64,000 nucleotides of DNA from Oopsacas minuta (lineage: Eukaryota; Porifera; Hexactinellida; Lyssacinosida; Leucopsacidae): the NCBI GenBank assembly GCA_024704765.1, contig JAKMXF010000222.1:496001-560000 (forward strand), read 5' to 3'. This document shows positions 13,001 through 28,000 of this stretch, piece after piece; within the stretch, counting starts at the first letter, position 1, and the number at the start of each line of letters is the position of its first letter. The position numbers and the translations under genes were made by a program. The notes beneath the pieces were generated by a model that was not told where the DNA came from, did no database searches, and worked only from the letters and a program-made list of their open reading frames with translations.

Positions 13001-16000
13001 ATATGCTAGTTAGATATGCTAGTTAGGTATGCTAGTTAGGTATGCTAGTTAGATATGCTAGTTAGATATGCTAGTTAATTTAGTTGAATATTTCTATGTT
13101 TACAGTCCTAAATTGTGATTTCCAAACTTAAGATATAATACTGTAAGGGTTATTGTGACTGTAGTGATGGATCTGGTAAGTATGTTTCCAAGATTGTGGA
13201 ATTGGGAATTTTGAAGCGAGCTGCAGCTGTTAGATTTGATATATTTTTCAAATTATTGGATAAAGTTTTACCGGTCGGTGACAATAGCCTCAACCTAATT
13301 TTTATGATATAAAGTACATTATATATACTTCACTTAGATCCTGTTGAGATTATCAATATTGACGTCTATACCAACACTACAACAGACAATATAGAATATA
13401 AGTTTATTTGTGAAGCTAATCCATCTCCTGACCTATCAATGAGATTGCTTATTGACGGAGAATTGTACATTAACAGTGCTTCCTCCATATCAGTTATCAT
13501 ACCACTCTCTCACCTTGCTGTGGGAAAATATTACTTTGTATGTGTTGCCAATAACTCACAAGGAATTGACTCAAAGATTGCAGAGTATAATATCGTTGGT
13601 GAGTTCAAGTGTGAAGAATATTCAAACCATTTATCATAATATCAAGTTGACATTCGTTAATTCGAATATGGTGAAAACTAATCCCCTGATTGATTCCCGA
13701 TACAATTCTATTCCCTTTGAGTACTTGATTAATTCGAATTCCTGCTAAAGAGTACAATTTCTACAGCCCTTATGTATTCATCTGTACTTGCCACCAAAAC
13801 ATTTGTCTCAATTTTCAAATTAGCTTAAAAAATTTTCAAAATTTAATTCTCACCAAAGAATGTATGTATCCCCTTCCAAACAATTATTCTGCACTACGCC
13901 AATGCTTGAAATCCTCCCTTGTGACATCTACGCATTGACTCTCAACTAACCACCATTTTAATTGATTATCATTATCTATCAACAGAGGCGAATTGTGAAT
14001 GTTTTCATCTTGTAGTTTATGATTATTTGTGTAGATCAACCAATATACCCCTTCCTACAGTTTGGACCGGACTTCAATCCCAACAGCCAAGATTCTTGTA
14101 ATACATTTGTTGCATCAGAGTGTGCAGATCTGGTTTTCATACTTAGCATGACACAGCTGATGAGTATTGAGATTGATTATATTATGAATCTGTCTTCTTC
14201 ACTTTCTGCTTCAACAAACAACTGTAATAATAGGTAAATCCCTGTTTATAGTCGGAAGTGGTACGCTAAATGATATGGACGATGTGCGACGTCCATATAT
14301 CCATATATCCGTATATCCGTACGTAAGTCCGCGAAATCTAGCTGTCTGATAGACATTAAGGTGAGAATTTGACCACGTACAGTATCAAATTCTGAAATAC
14401 ATTCGAAATTGTAAACCAATTTCTTAAATGCAAGAATTTACAATTTGGTATAAATTCACAAAATTAGTCTTAGTGGAGTGTAATTTATTTTGAACTGTAA
14501 TGCATTTGTATTGATGTAGACTGTGATTTTATTGGTCAATACATTCTATTAACTATATATACATATTTATCATATGATTAATCATATTTTCACACTTTTG
14601 GGTGGACATTTCAAAATTCTCCTAGAGATTAGCTTCCACTTGTTAAATAGGGGTAAACAGAGACGTAGAATTCGATTTTGACATTATTAAATGTCTAACA
14701 AGCTTGGTAAAATTCAATTTTATCTTTCTTTGCTAAAATGGACATTTAGTAGAATACAATAGTTTCAATAATCCACTAAAATTATTTTGGTATAATTATA
14801 GGCGGCACAGATGGTGATTTGAGACTTTTCACTTTAACCGAATACTGACGGGAAAATGTGTGATTTTATGACGTCTAAAAAAGTGCTAAAATCTCGTTTT
14901 TGGCGCGGGAATTGGTTAAAACGTAGTGGTAAATTTTTGTTTTCCTTTTCATTACGAGCGTAAAACTCCGACTGTAATCAGTTAACTGAATAGCTCCAGG
15001 GGTGTAGTCTAGAAAAGCGGGGGGAACGGCGCTCCCTCACTTTTTCGGTAATACAAAATATCTTTGTTCTAACAATTTTTGCTTAAAATATTCTTTTATA
15101 AGCGCTCCCTCACTATATTTCTGAGCACTGTATGACTGAATAGCTCACAAAGAAATTATCTAAACATAATTGATCTCTCCTATATTATTGAGTCCCGAGG
15201 TCGAGATGGAACTGGTGGGCTGTGTCGGTTCGAATTTTTTGCATTTATTCTGAATTAATATAATTCTTATCAATATCATTCTTTAGATACGGACTAACAT
15301 TATATGGATTGAGTACAGGCTCTATCGTTGTGAATGTCAGTTTAAATTCAATCTTTGGCACTGCTCAAGAGCTACGAACAGCTATAGATCAGAATGAGTT
15401 TATAGAAAGTATAGTCGGTGCTGGAATTCAAGACGGATATATGGGAATACATGACGTAATTGAGCAGTATAAATTCAGGGATGGAGTCATGAGGAGGATT
15501 TTGCTATTTACTAATGAGGTAAACAAAAATACAATATTGTAAATAGGGATAATTATATAATAATCATATCTACATAATTGTGTCCTTTCTGATTCAATAG
15601 GCAAGACAGACAACTACTTCCTCTTCTCAATACAACTATGAAGATACACTTCTATTACTACTGAAGAATAATATTTCTCTCAGTGTAGTATCAAATGGAG
15701 CTGAATACACAACTGAGCTATCACAAGAACGTCTAATTGGGATCATATACAACAACAGAATAGGATTTGGTCTTTATAACGAGACTGATTGCACCAATCC
15801 TCTAGAGCTTGTACAAGATGCTCAATACTCCGTAACTGATAGAGATGTCTATGTGAGTTATAATGAGTTAGGATGGAGTACTGGTGGAGCTGTGTTGGAC
15901 ATTAATTACTTCCAATCTTCTACTTACTGCCCAGAGTTACTATTGGAAGCTGTTACATTAGCTGTCTTTTTGGATGCTACATGTGAGGGTAAGTATTAGA

Positions 16001-19000
16001 TATTACTTATTAGGAAATGTAGATGCCAGTGTATCCAACCTATTATTCAAAGGCTACTGCAGTACACATATGCTATCGCCGAATACACATATATATTGTT
16101 AATAAACGCTTGGAAATACAAGTGAGATATGAGTTTGATGCAGTGGAACTTGCATAATCTGATACACGCTTTGACATGAAAATAGTTTCGGATTACAGTG
16201 CAACCTCGTTTTTCAGGACTTTGATTATCCGAATATGCCCCCTGGTCCCAGGTCCCATTCCACTATGTATACTTTTGACCAGTCCAAACGAGTTCTGTTA
16301 ATCGAGGTTGCACTGTATACAAATATAATTGTATTATCAGAAGCTATATCAGATCTGAAACATCTTCGGGTTATGGAGGCTTTCCGGATTGTACAGGTTC
16401 CACCGTATATATAATCTCATGCTATGTTGTTATATTGGCTATTGGTAAATTTAACGTAATTCAGTATGTGTAAATATGTAGGATTGTAGAAAATTAGAAA
16501 ATTCCATTTTGGAATTTTCCCTTAGATAATGAATTAATGATTAATGTCATCTTCATGTAGATTTCGTAATCAGTGTTAATTCCGTTCGTTTACATTTGAG
16601 TGGTCATATTAATATTTGAATTTCCATCGCAACTGCAACGCTCAGGAAAATATACCCTAGCCACATCAAGAACATGCTAGAGATCAGGAAACATCCTTAT
16701 GCGACAACTCAATTTTACCCTCTGGCTGCTGGTCTATACTTTATAGCAATAATTAAATCGGACGATCTGTTTCTGTTATTCTTTTCATTTCTTTACAAAT
16801 GGTTTTGTCTCTAGGACTTACATACACATATGAGAATAGAACAGATGATGGCAGTTATATCATATGGGATGACATCAATCCTCAATCTTTCTCCAACTGT
16901 GTAGATATGATATTCATAGTTGATAGAAGTGGTTCTATGGATAATTATTATCCCAGCATTATTAATCTCGCTTCTAATCTTCCAACCAATGGGGAATCAT
17001 GTGTAAACAGGTGATTGAGATAATGATCATGACTACTTATTCGTATTCTGAGATATCTTGCATAATTGCACAAATCTTGCGTATTATTTGAGTTTATAAA
17101 ACACTAAAAACAATCCAATTATGTCATAACTAATTAGTGATCAGTATTTCAGGGAACAATTAACAAATATTATCTCCTTACTCTCGTTAGCAATTGTTTT
17201 ACCACATCCCATTATTGGAGTTCGATCTCTGTCCCAGACTCCCAGTTGGAGCAACTCTATATTTCCCTGGTATTTATTAAAATTTGGATATGGCTTTTCT
17301 AACGAGCAACCTATGTTGCTATATACATATTTCATCTCAACCTATTTCAGTGACCTGAACATGGGCTTGCTGGTTTTTGTTCTACGTATATAGCATTTAA
17401 AATACAGATTATTTTACAATACATATCTCAATGTCTTTAAACTAGTCTTGTTATGTTATTGATTAGATACGGGCTGACTTTATTCGAAGGATATTCAACG
17501 GTTCAATACATTGGAGGAGGAAATACAAATCTATTCGGTACTCCTACAGAACTCGCAGCTGCTTTTTCATTTGTTCAATCAGGAAGGGATGAAGATGGTC
17601 TTCTGGCTATTAACGATGTTATTGATAATTACTCATTCAGAAGTGATGTACAGAAACATGTCGTGTTATTCACAGATGAGGTATATTCTTGTTTAGTGTT
17701 TGTTCATTTACCTAAACACATACATTGAAATTAGTTTGACGGTAATTGGTAAAAGTAGCGTAGGCTGTAATCGTTGAAATGTGGTAAAATCAGGATAGCT
17801 AATACTAGTCAACTACTATACCCTCTTGATACATTTATATAAAGACTACAGAAATCGGGACAATAATGGTTTTTGGCAAGTTTTGATGGGAAATTATCCT
17901 CAACACATATCCGAATAGGCTGGACGTCCCGCCAAAAGCAGGACAGTCGGCAACAGAGGAGTAGCTAGTATTTCCTATTTGAGGTAACCCCTAGGGTTCT
18001 AGCAACCCCATTAATACAGAAAAAGCATGCATCCCCAGTAATCCAGGGGGTTGAAACTGGGGTTGCTGACAGTAGCGGGAGTTTTCCCTACGCTGAGTCG
18101 ATTATACGCGGAAATATTTGTGTCTCGTTCCACCGTTTGCGATGTATTCCCTCTATTATTCTCGGTTTTTGCTCCGAGTTATGTCAGTTTGGTAGTATAT
18201 TCTGCAATTTTTATATTTTGTAAAGGCGAAAATGTATTTTTCTCGATATACAGCCCACTTACATTCGACATAATATCTAATTCAACATGTTTAGTTTTTT
18301 GTGGTATCCTAATCACGTGAAAACAGAAACTTCTCTTATTTAAATATACAAGTCTTACCCACTTATGCTCACACAAGTAATATTTATAACTCAGTGAATA
18401 CAATTAACCTTTTAAAAACTCATAATTATTTCTTAATTATACATTCCAATCATATTTAGTATCACTTATTGTTTGTCATTTTGTAATCTAGGAACGTAAC
18501 CCCCCACTATTCTCATTGAACTAACGTCTTGTAGTTCGCGATTTTTCCACTTGCTACAATTCTCAGTAACGTAACCCCCGCGAACCTGTATACTGCTACT
18601 TTAAATAATTCAATTAAAATAATAAGCTGTCAGCACAGATTGTGACTTTGATTTTTAGTCTCTATAGAAAATGGTAAAGTGCATAGGCGCCGAATTTGCG
18701 AGAGTTAAGGAGGTTTGACACTCCCTGATTTATTCGGGGGACCTTACCCCCTGTTTTTAGAGGATATGCCCCTCATATTCAGGGAGGATATACCTCATTA
18801 TACCCTAGTAGTCAGGTAGGGTATTCTTATACTAGTTAGGGAGCGCAGATACCTCTCTTAATCGTTAAAGTTATATCCCTAGGCGTTTGAGGGGGGTTAA
18901 AGCCATAGTATTAAAGGATATACAAATCCTAGTGAATCAGGTACACCCCTCCTTGACAAAAGGGATTTTCGGCGCCCATGGTAAAGTATACTTAGTCAAA

Positions 19001-22000
19001 CTCACACAACAACTAATATCCATGCGGAATTAAGTAAAGAATACAAAATTCCAAGATAATATGATATAGATATTGCACATAGCAAAAGTACTTTAGATGG
19101 TGCACTAATTTTCCTTCGGGGCTCAAATTCCTCTAGAGGGCTGAGCCCCTCCTGGCACCCCTGACTATGGGCTTGATAAGGAGTATTCATAGTAATTATT
19201 CTTTTGAGATCAAGTCTTTAAGTATATTTCTAGATTTTAACTATTTTTTAACTATATATTTATAAAACAACAAATAAATTTACATATGATTAATTCGAAT
19301 GTGCGAAAATCGGAATCAGCATGCTCGATTACCCCAATGTTATTATTTTCTTTTACGATATCGTCAACAGAAAGATATGCTATCCCCTGTATTATATACT
19401 CAGATCGTCTTCCCCTATTATTATAATATAGATTTGTTAAGGCGGAGATACTTATGTATATATCATGTTACACAGTTGTTCTGACATACAAATCAATATG
19501 AATAACTTCTATTATATCTATACGTAGTTACACTTTATTGTGAACCTTAACTAGCACTACCATAATGTCAAGGATAGAATTTCACAAATAAGCAAAATTA
19601 TTTCTTTAAAAGGAATAGGCTAACATACAATCTTCCATTCAAAAACTATTGATTTTAATGGGGGCAATATTGTCGTTTTTTCGTGGCATGTATACTCGTA
19701 ACACCCTAGAACCAATGACTCAAATGGATATTGACAGGTCTCTATTAGAGCCAATTTCTAAAGGTAACATCATTCATGTCGGCAATGAGAATGGAGAAAT
19801 TTCTGAGCAATTACCAGAAACAGAACAAACTGTAAAAGATGAAGATCAGAAGCTAATTACCATGTATGTGCATAATGCATTGGAGAAATTTCTACCTAGC
19901 TATGATATAGATCCTTTCAAAGACGAGGAAGGGAGGGAGTTGTACTGTTCACCATTTATCGCAGTTATGGAAGTTGTGAAGAATAATTGTATTAAGCTAT
20001 ATCCAGATCTGACAGGCAAATTTCTTACTTATAGTATACAACCCCCTAATTATGTGCTCCACGTGTGTATCAACAAAGCTAATTCGCAAATAGTTAAGTT
20101 CGCGTATGAATCGACTAACCGTACCAACGCTGGTTATGATTTATCTATAACCGCTCCCTTCCATACCAATAACTCAGCAGAAGGACAGCCAGTTCTTTGT
20201 GATGCCACATACATATCTTCTGTACTTACAGGACAAGATCCTATTAGCTCAATTCTTAACGCATTAAGTAAAATTCATTCTGATGGGAGTATAAATAATG
20301 GTTTTGATGGGAAAGATTTCGATTGGTATATGGACGGAAATAATCTACTGAATTTTGCAGTTTCAAATTCTCCTCAGATGAACTTATTTTGGGAAGATGA
20401 TAATCTTATTGAGAATTTGCAAGGATCAAATGTTAAACTAACTGGGAATAGTGCTAAACGAGTGCAATTAGCATTGAAAGAAGTTTAGACTAACTAACTA
20501 TTTTTAGTATAATTATCACTAATTTAGATGTGGTATGCTATTTTATAGGCTATGCTTTTAGTATTATCTCAGTCGGTTTAAGTGTAGTTTTTATTATTTT
20601 CTGTAATTCAGTAAATAGCTTTCTTTCTTTTAAACATTCCAAAACGAAATCTCTAGTATCATTTGGAATTACAGTAGAACGTTAGTTATCCAACATGATG
20701 GGACTGAGTGGGGTTCTGGTAACTGATATTACCAGATGTGACTAAGTAATTGACATTGTAAATATTATTGTTATAGATTTAGTCTAGATAATGTTTATAA
20801 ATGAATTGTTCAGATTATTTGAAGTGTTCGGATAACTGACGTTCTACTGTCAGTCAAAAAGGTGTAACAATATAATTAATCATATTTTTACAGATATTGA
20901 TCACATTTGTTTCCAATATAATACTTTGAATCAGCATACTCGATTATTCCACTGTAATTGTTTACTTTAACAATACCACCAACAGAAAGTTATGTTATTC
21001 CCTTAAATATATACATAGATTGTATTCCTCGATTATCATGATTATATTACGATAGGGTGGACCATAGGTCAATTGGTCATGGGTCATAAATCCTTGACCC
21101 ATGACCCATGCGGAAATTACGTGAATTTTTTGAATACCACTAACTCCTTTACCCCCTGGAACTTTCGAGTTGTCATTTCAGGAGGTGTCCAGTTATGCAG
21201 AATAGATCTAGCAACAATAAGCACCATATTTATCTGTCTCTGATAAGCTCCAACATTATCATCATCAAACTCAATCCACATCCTTACAATAACTCGCTAC
21301 TCATTGTCGCTTCTGGTGCCGAAATCAATCCTGCGCATTATACCAGTAGCACCATTTACCAATCCATCATCTGTATTGACATAATAATAACAATCATATA
21401 ACGTGCTTGTATCTTTATGATAACCGAGTTAGCTAGACCCTGAGTCTGTTTTAAGTTTCTCTTTGTACGGCTTTTAACAGCTGGAGAGTTATTTCCGGGA
21501 AAAGTGTCAGTTGGGCCTCAAAGATTCCACCCTCTGTTTGAAAGGAATTCAGCCTGACAGTATTATAATGATCAACTTATACATTCTTGGGAATAAGTGT
21601 AGAGCATTGTCAGGAATCAGGTCAGAGCCCAAATCTCCTGAGAGTAGTGACCGCTATATACAGGTTTAGCGCCAGTAAGGGACAAAAATTGTGGCCCCTA
21701 TAGAGAGGTTGATATAATGGGAAATCGGAGGGACTGTTTTTAGGTGGCCGTTAAGCAGGTTTGACTATATTATTAAAATAAATTAGCACATATTGCCTAA
21801 AGTTGGCGCCTTCTTCTGAAAATTTGTGAAAATTAAATTTGTATATCGATCATAATTAATTTGAATATACTCATATCAGGATTGATATATTTATATTCTG
21901 TGGTAATAACCGAATACTATCGGTCAGGGTTAACCGGCCGGTTGACTTATGACTTATGTTGGTAAACTTTAAGAATTTGAACATCGAAATTACTCTAATA

Positions 22001-25000
22001 AGCGCATTCCTTTAATATGTACTGTTGATCCAACCACCGGTCGACCGATCGGGTCGTAAAAAGCTGACTGGTTCCATCTAATACGTTCATAATATTTGGA
22101 AGGTTTAACATAATTTTGCAGCAACCTAATTGGTGAAGTATTGATCGCATCTCAAAATCTGTATATTACAGTGATAGAAATCGGCAATAATTTGTGCGGC
22201 GAACTCCGCACCTACCGTACCGACTCACACGACACTGAAATAACAGAACCCAACATATTATAATTTATAGTCGGAATGTCTAAATTGGAATCTATTACTT
22301 AATTACCCATCACTGAAAGTCGATATGAAATATCTAGCATCCTTTGGAATAATTAAGCAAATAGGTGTGAAAATATGATTAATCATGTAAATATAGATTT
22401 GAAATTGTAAAATTTGTAATCTATATCCCTGGTTATCCCTGATTAGAAGTTGAAATGAAATCTCTAGCAATTTTTGAAAATATGCACAAAAGATGTGAAA
22501 ATATGATTTATCATATGATAAATCTGTAAATTTGTGACTTTCAAACTCTGAAAATCCCAAAATCGGACTCTACGCACTCAATTACCCCATATTGAAACCT
22601 AAGCATGCATTTGAAGTTTACATGGAAAGGTGTGAAAATATGATTAATCACCAAAAAGGTGTGAATATTTAGTTGAGGAAAATTCATGCCCGGAGTGCAT
22701 ATCTTCAATCAAAAATCTATATGTATGCCAATTTTCATGTTAATCGGACTGCTAGATTTCGCACGGCCGCGCGGACGGACGGACGGAAGTCACACATTGT
22801 CCATGTCATTAGAGCATCTTCAGCTGCTCTAAAAGTTAATGATTATCTGTACCCGATGTCCAAATAACCTGAATTTGGTTACTTTAGCTAGAAGGTTGTA
22901 TCTAAGCCAAAACAGCTACTGCAGTACTTCTTTCTAAATACAACACATAAGACACAACTAACATTTATAATAATTAGTATTTGACATTATTATACAGAGA
23001 ATTACGATAATCTTCCATCACAGGCTTAATGTGTTCGTTTATTTTGCTCAACTTCTTTTTGTCTCCGAAATACTTCAACACAATAACGCCACAAATAAAT
23101 AGATAATTCAGATTTATTAATAGTTTGTAGAGGATTAGTGATGGCCTTAAAATATAACCAAATATTGATAAATATCCTAAACTAATGTAATACTCCCACT
23201 CTACGAGAATATTTGATGAATCCATGGCCATTGACATGAGTAAGTTCGCTGCAAAACCAAAAGTGAGGAAGAATAGGGCTGTAATAACCAGGACTGTAGC
23301 AATACTAAAGTGTAATCGAATGAATTTACTGTCAAGATAAGCTTTCTTATCAAAATAAAATAATTTTATTTCTTTCTCCCTGCTTTTGAGAAGGAGATAA
23401 AATTTCCTTGAATAGTATACGAGCTGTATAAAATCAAAAATGGAGATAAATGCGAAAGACAATTCTGTCAAACACACGAATTGTAAACGATACCCTTCTG
23501 CATCAGATAGCGTCATTCTAGGCGATCCATTATCGATGAGATAACTAGCGATTAATATATACAAATCTCTCAATACAATATATACTATCCACTTCATCAT
23601 AGTATACCTGTATTGGTTCTTCATATACACAAACCAAAGGAAATCCATCATGAAAGAGAGAACTGGTACTAAAGACAATCTTAATGTAGTAACAATTCCA
23701 AACATATAATGTCCAACGTTAAACAGAAACCCAAACGTTTCTACAGCTCTCAAATCAAAACTTAATATCCAGACCCAAAGTAAGGTCAGTGCAAATAACA
23801 TATTATCCGCGAATTCTATTATTAGAATTAGAATTATAAAATTTGTAATCACACATTTTATTCTGAGATTTTTAAGATAGTTCTGATATGATTGCAGGAG
23901 CAGAAATTCTCTAGGAACTCGTTTCACCTCCTGATACAGTTTATATCTTCTCCGTATATAGTAGATTAATAGAACTAGCGTAAGGAGACAAAATGGTAGA
24001 GGTACTACTGTAAGAATGAGGTCATCAATTAAACTAGCTTCTAGCGCTCTTGCACCCTCCATTAAAGTTCCAAGTAGTTGATAAATTTGTGTAATGAGAT
24101 TGTTATTAATATTTGTATTTTAATCTTTCTTATATTTGTGCGATATTTTAGCCCACACGAAACTGAATAGACCTTACGAATCTATTCTAATTAGCTCCAG
24201 CTGTTCTTAATGTTATCGTATTAAACTCTAGAGTTATCATTTCTGATATAATATTTAATGATTAAGTCATTTAAAAATTCACGCAGGATTTTTGCGGTCC
24301 GACTAATTCAATAGAAACTATCTGTAGGGAAATTGTATAGTATAACACAATTAAGCACATACGTATAATTTAAGGTAATGTATATTAATAAAGGGATTAT
24401 CCATCTGATATAACAATACATATTATATTAGAAATGATTACTCTATAGTAAAATATGGTAACTTTATGAACAGCTGATTTTGATAGATTCGTAATGGTAA
24501 TTTATCTATATGATTAACGCTTATACAAGTATCAACCATAAATGTATATTATTAAATCATGTTTAGGGTTTTTAATCCCGGGATCCCGAAGGTTATTGTT
24601 TCGGGACTAATTCCCGGGATTGTTTCTTCAATCCCGGGATATCTTCTTGATTGCATATTGACATGCTCTATGATCATTATGTACATTTGTGTAATTGCGT
24701 TGAAATGATTTAGGGATTTAATTGGTTTCGTATTGTTAATACTGAATGAAATATGTTTTCAATATGAATAAGACACCAAAATTAATAAATGCTTAACAAG
24801 TCAGAGAATTCAAGCAAACTTGTAAGGTACCACTCAACCATTCTAACTATTCAAATTTCAAATATAAGGTGAATCGTCAGAAAAGCCTCAATTTCATTCT
24901 AAATCGTAATTGTTGCATTATCGTTATATCGTACCTTGAATGGCTGGAAAAGTTATGTTTCAAGAGTTTGCAGGATCTAAAATTTGGAACCATTTTAAGC

Positions 25001-28000
25001 GCTCGGTATGTGGGAAATTAGCTGAGTGTAATTCCTGTAAAAAGGTACTTAAATGCGAAGGGGGATCAACAAAGGGGCTACACAATCATCTTAAATCACA
25101 GCACCAAATTGATTTATTGAAACGCTCAAATAATGAAGAAAGTGCTATCTCACATACATGTGCGGTTAGGAAATTAGATTATTACATGAACGACGCTAGC
25201 CTACCAGCTGTGTTAGCCAGGATGACAGCTTGCGATGGGCTTTCATTTAATATATTTACTACATCAATGGGCTTGAGAAAATCTCTTGCTGCACTAGGAC
25301 ATTCACTACCAAGATCGGTTGTCGGAATAAGAGATCAAGTGCTAAAATATGGTCAGCAATTACGCCAAGATATTACCAGAAATCTAAGCATTATTAAATC
25401 AAAAGGTCAATATTTCAGTCTTACCCTTGATGAATGGACATCCTTGCAAAACAAAAGATATCTCAATATTAATATACATGGCATTGGGTTCTTTTGGAAC
25501 TTAGGATTGGTAAGGATTAAGGGAAGATTTTCTTCAGAGGCTTGTTCCAAGATAATCTCACTTAAACTAAAGAATTTGGAATAGAATTCGAAACAGATGT
25601 CATTTCTATCACAACAGACGGGTGTTCAATGATGAAGAAGTTGGGGAAAATAATACCCACAAATCAGCAGTTATGCTACGCACATGGACTCCAGCTTGTA
25701 ATACAAGACGTTATCTATCAAAAACAACTTAGTGAAACTGAAGAAATTTATTCTAGTACAAGTGAAACCGATGAAGATGAAGATGAAGATGAAGATATGG
25801 AAATGTTTGATGATTTTAATGATGATGGATTCATTGTTTCGGAATCGATGGACCCTCAGAATGCTCTTGCACTAAATTTTGACATCTCCAAAATAGTAAC
25901 CAAAGTACGTAGAATTGTGAAAATATTCAAGCGATCACCTTTGAAGAATGAAACATTGCAAACGTATGTGAAAGAGATTTATCCAAATGGGCTGAATGTG
26001 GTTCTTGATTGTAAGACTCGATGGAGCTCACTTGTGAATATGCTCGAGAGGATAATTCAGATCAAATTACCAATACATAAAGCTCTGTTAGATTTTGGTG
26101 AACATATATGCCTCAGCGACCAAGAAATTGCGGCTATCTCTTCTATAGTTGAAGCTTTGAATTCAATTAAGATTGCTTTAGAAGCTTTATGTAGAAGAGA
26201 TACAAATTTAATTACAGCAGAAGCAACTATAAAATTTCTATTGGAAAATATTCAGAAATCTAACACACACATTATCATGCACAAATCCTGGAGGCGCTAA
26301 GCCAGCGGATGGTTCAAGAGAGGTACACTGAAGTTTCAGCGATACTTCAATACCTACATAATCCTTCGGCACGACTTGTAAAAAAGACTGTAGTAAACAC
26401 ATTTTGTGCTGATTTGTTATCAAGAACTCGAAGGAAAGGAATTGAAGATGAGGAACATGTGAGTGAAGAAGTATCAATGGTACCTTACTCACCTAATACG
26501 GCTGAAAGCATATCTGACCTAGATGATATCTCCCTCGCAAAAAGATTACAATTAGCGATAGACGCATCGATGAAAAAGCCAGAAGATATACAAGTTCAAC
26601 ATTCATTATTCAATATATTGAAATATGAACTTACTATTGGAGAACAGACAGGAAAACGAGGATATCATTTGGAAAAGGTATATCAAATGCTACTAACAAT
26701 ACCTGCAACCTCAGTTGAAGCGGAACGAGCATTTTCTTGTTCGGCATATTTATGTAACAAATTTAGAACAAGACTCAGTGATAGCACTTTGGATACGCTA
26801 GCACTCATAAGGGCCAACAAGAAAAAAAATTGATGATAGACTAAATAAACTTATTACTCATTCATATTCATCTTGTACCCCCTATGTACCCCTATATTAT
26901 ACTTTCATTCTACCAGAAAATCATATAATTAAACAAATTTAAAATTGCTAGAGAGATAATTATCATCATTTATCAAGGGATTCCCGGGATTTTAAATATG
27001 GAAATCCCGAAATCCCGGGATTATAAAAAGAGTCCAGGATTAAAAACCCTAATCATGTTGTCTGTCTGTGTAAGTCTGTTCTATGTAAAGTAGAACTTCC
27101 CAAAATGGGTGAGGTGTCTGGGAATCATTTACAAAACTCTGTATCCAACTTTGGGAAACTCCAATTTAGACATTGGAATTCACGACTATTTTAGTTCACT
27201 TTTAATGAGATATTGTCCAAGAGATCTTATATAGAAGTATTTGTTATCCAGTACATGGTAATGAATTCCCATGAGTTAGAGGATGTATGTTCTTCCTGAT
27301 AGTAATACACGATGAATACTTTTATTATCAAACGTAAATATCTACAAAGCAATGCCGTATTATATTGTATACTTGTATATCATCCCTACTAGGACTATTC
27401 TCATTTTATATGATTAATATTTGTAGATGAACATTTCTAAACAATTTTAACTAGAAACAAATGTAAAATACTACGCTTATTAAATGCCGTCTCCAGCTCC
27501 ATTATCCTAGAGATCATGGATGAGAAATTAGTATTTTACTTAACATGACATACAGTTAGCCAATACATATCTAATTAATATTGATTAATCGCAAACTCTT
27601 TGATTTAGCCTCGTACAGCTGTCTCACCTTCTGTCACTAAACTGAGTGTATTGGACAGACTAAATGAGCGCGGAATCATTTTGAGTGTTGTAACAGAGGC
27701 GCATGAAATCTATCATTCTGCTGGCGGCAGTATTAGCTACACATATGCTGCAATAAAGATTTCTAACACATTTATTGGATTTGCTGATGGGAATTATTAT
27801 ACTGATATAATAGACGCAATTTCTCCTGTATTTCTTAACACACTAGATTCTAATGCAGAAGAGAATTATGTAGATCTAGCTTGGGAGACTGGTGGCATTG
27901 CTTTCGATTTACATTTCTTTGATAATTCTTTATATGACACACGTTCCAGTGCTGTCTTCAACAAATTGATGTTTAGTTGGGGCGGTAGAGCAAACTCATC

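Larger units (their letters stand above)
17681..27608 (+). other. 9.9-kb host intron with two nested genes and a transposon
   Basis: The largest intron of the receptor gene. It holds an inverted pogo-like MITE (18075-18588), a single-exon + gene (19658-20488), a small MITE (20672-20849), a single-exon - gene (22974-24062) and a hAT transposon (24564-27051). Positions 18600-18980 are rich in imperfect repeats of cccct/gagg words. 21107-22970 shows only AT-rich repeats and no convincing gene. Confidence 0.75.

Noticed and set aside
12720-13077. Regular repeats could suggest a CRISPR-like array
   Set aside because: Units are contiguous 13-mers with no spacers, in an animal intron; it is a minisatellite.
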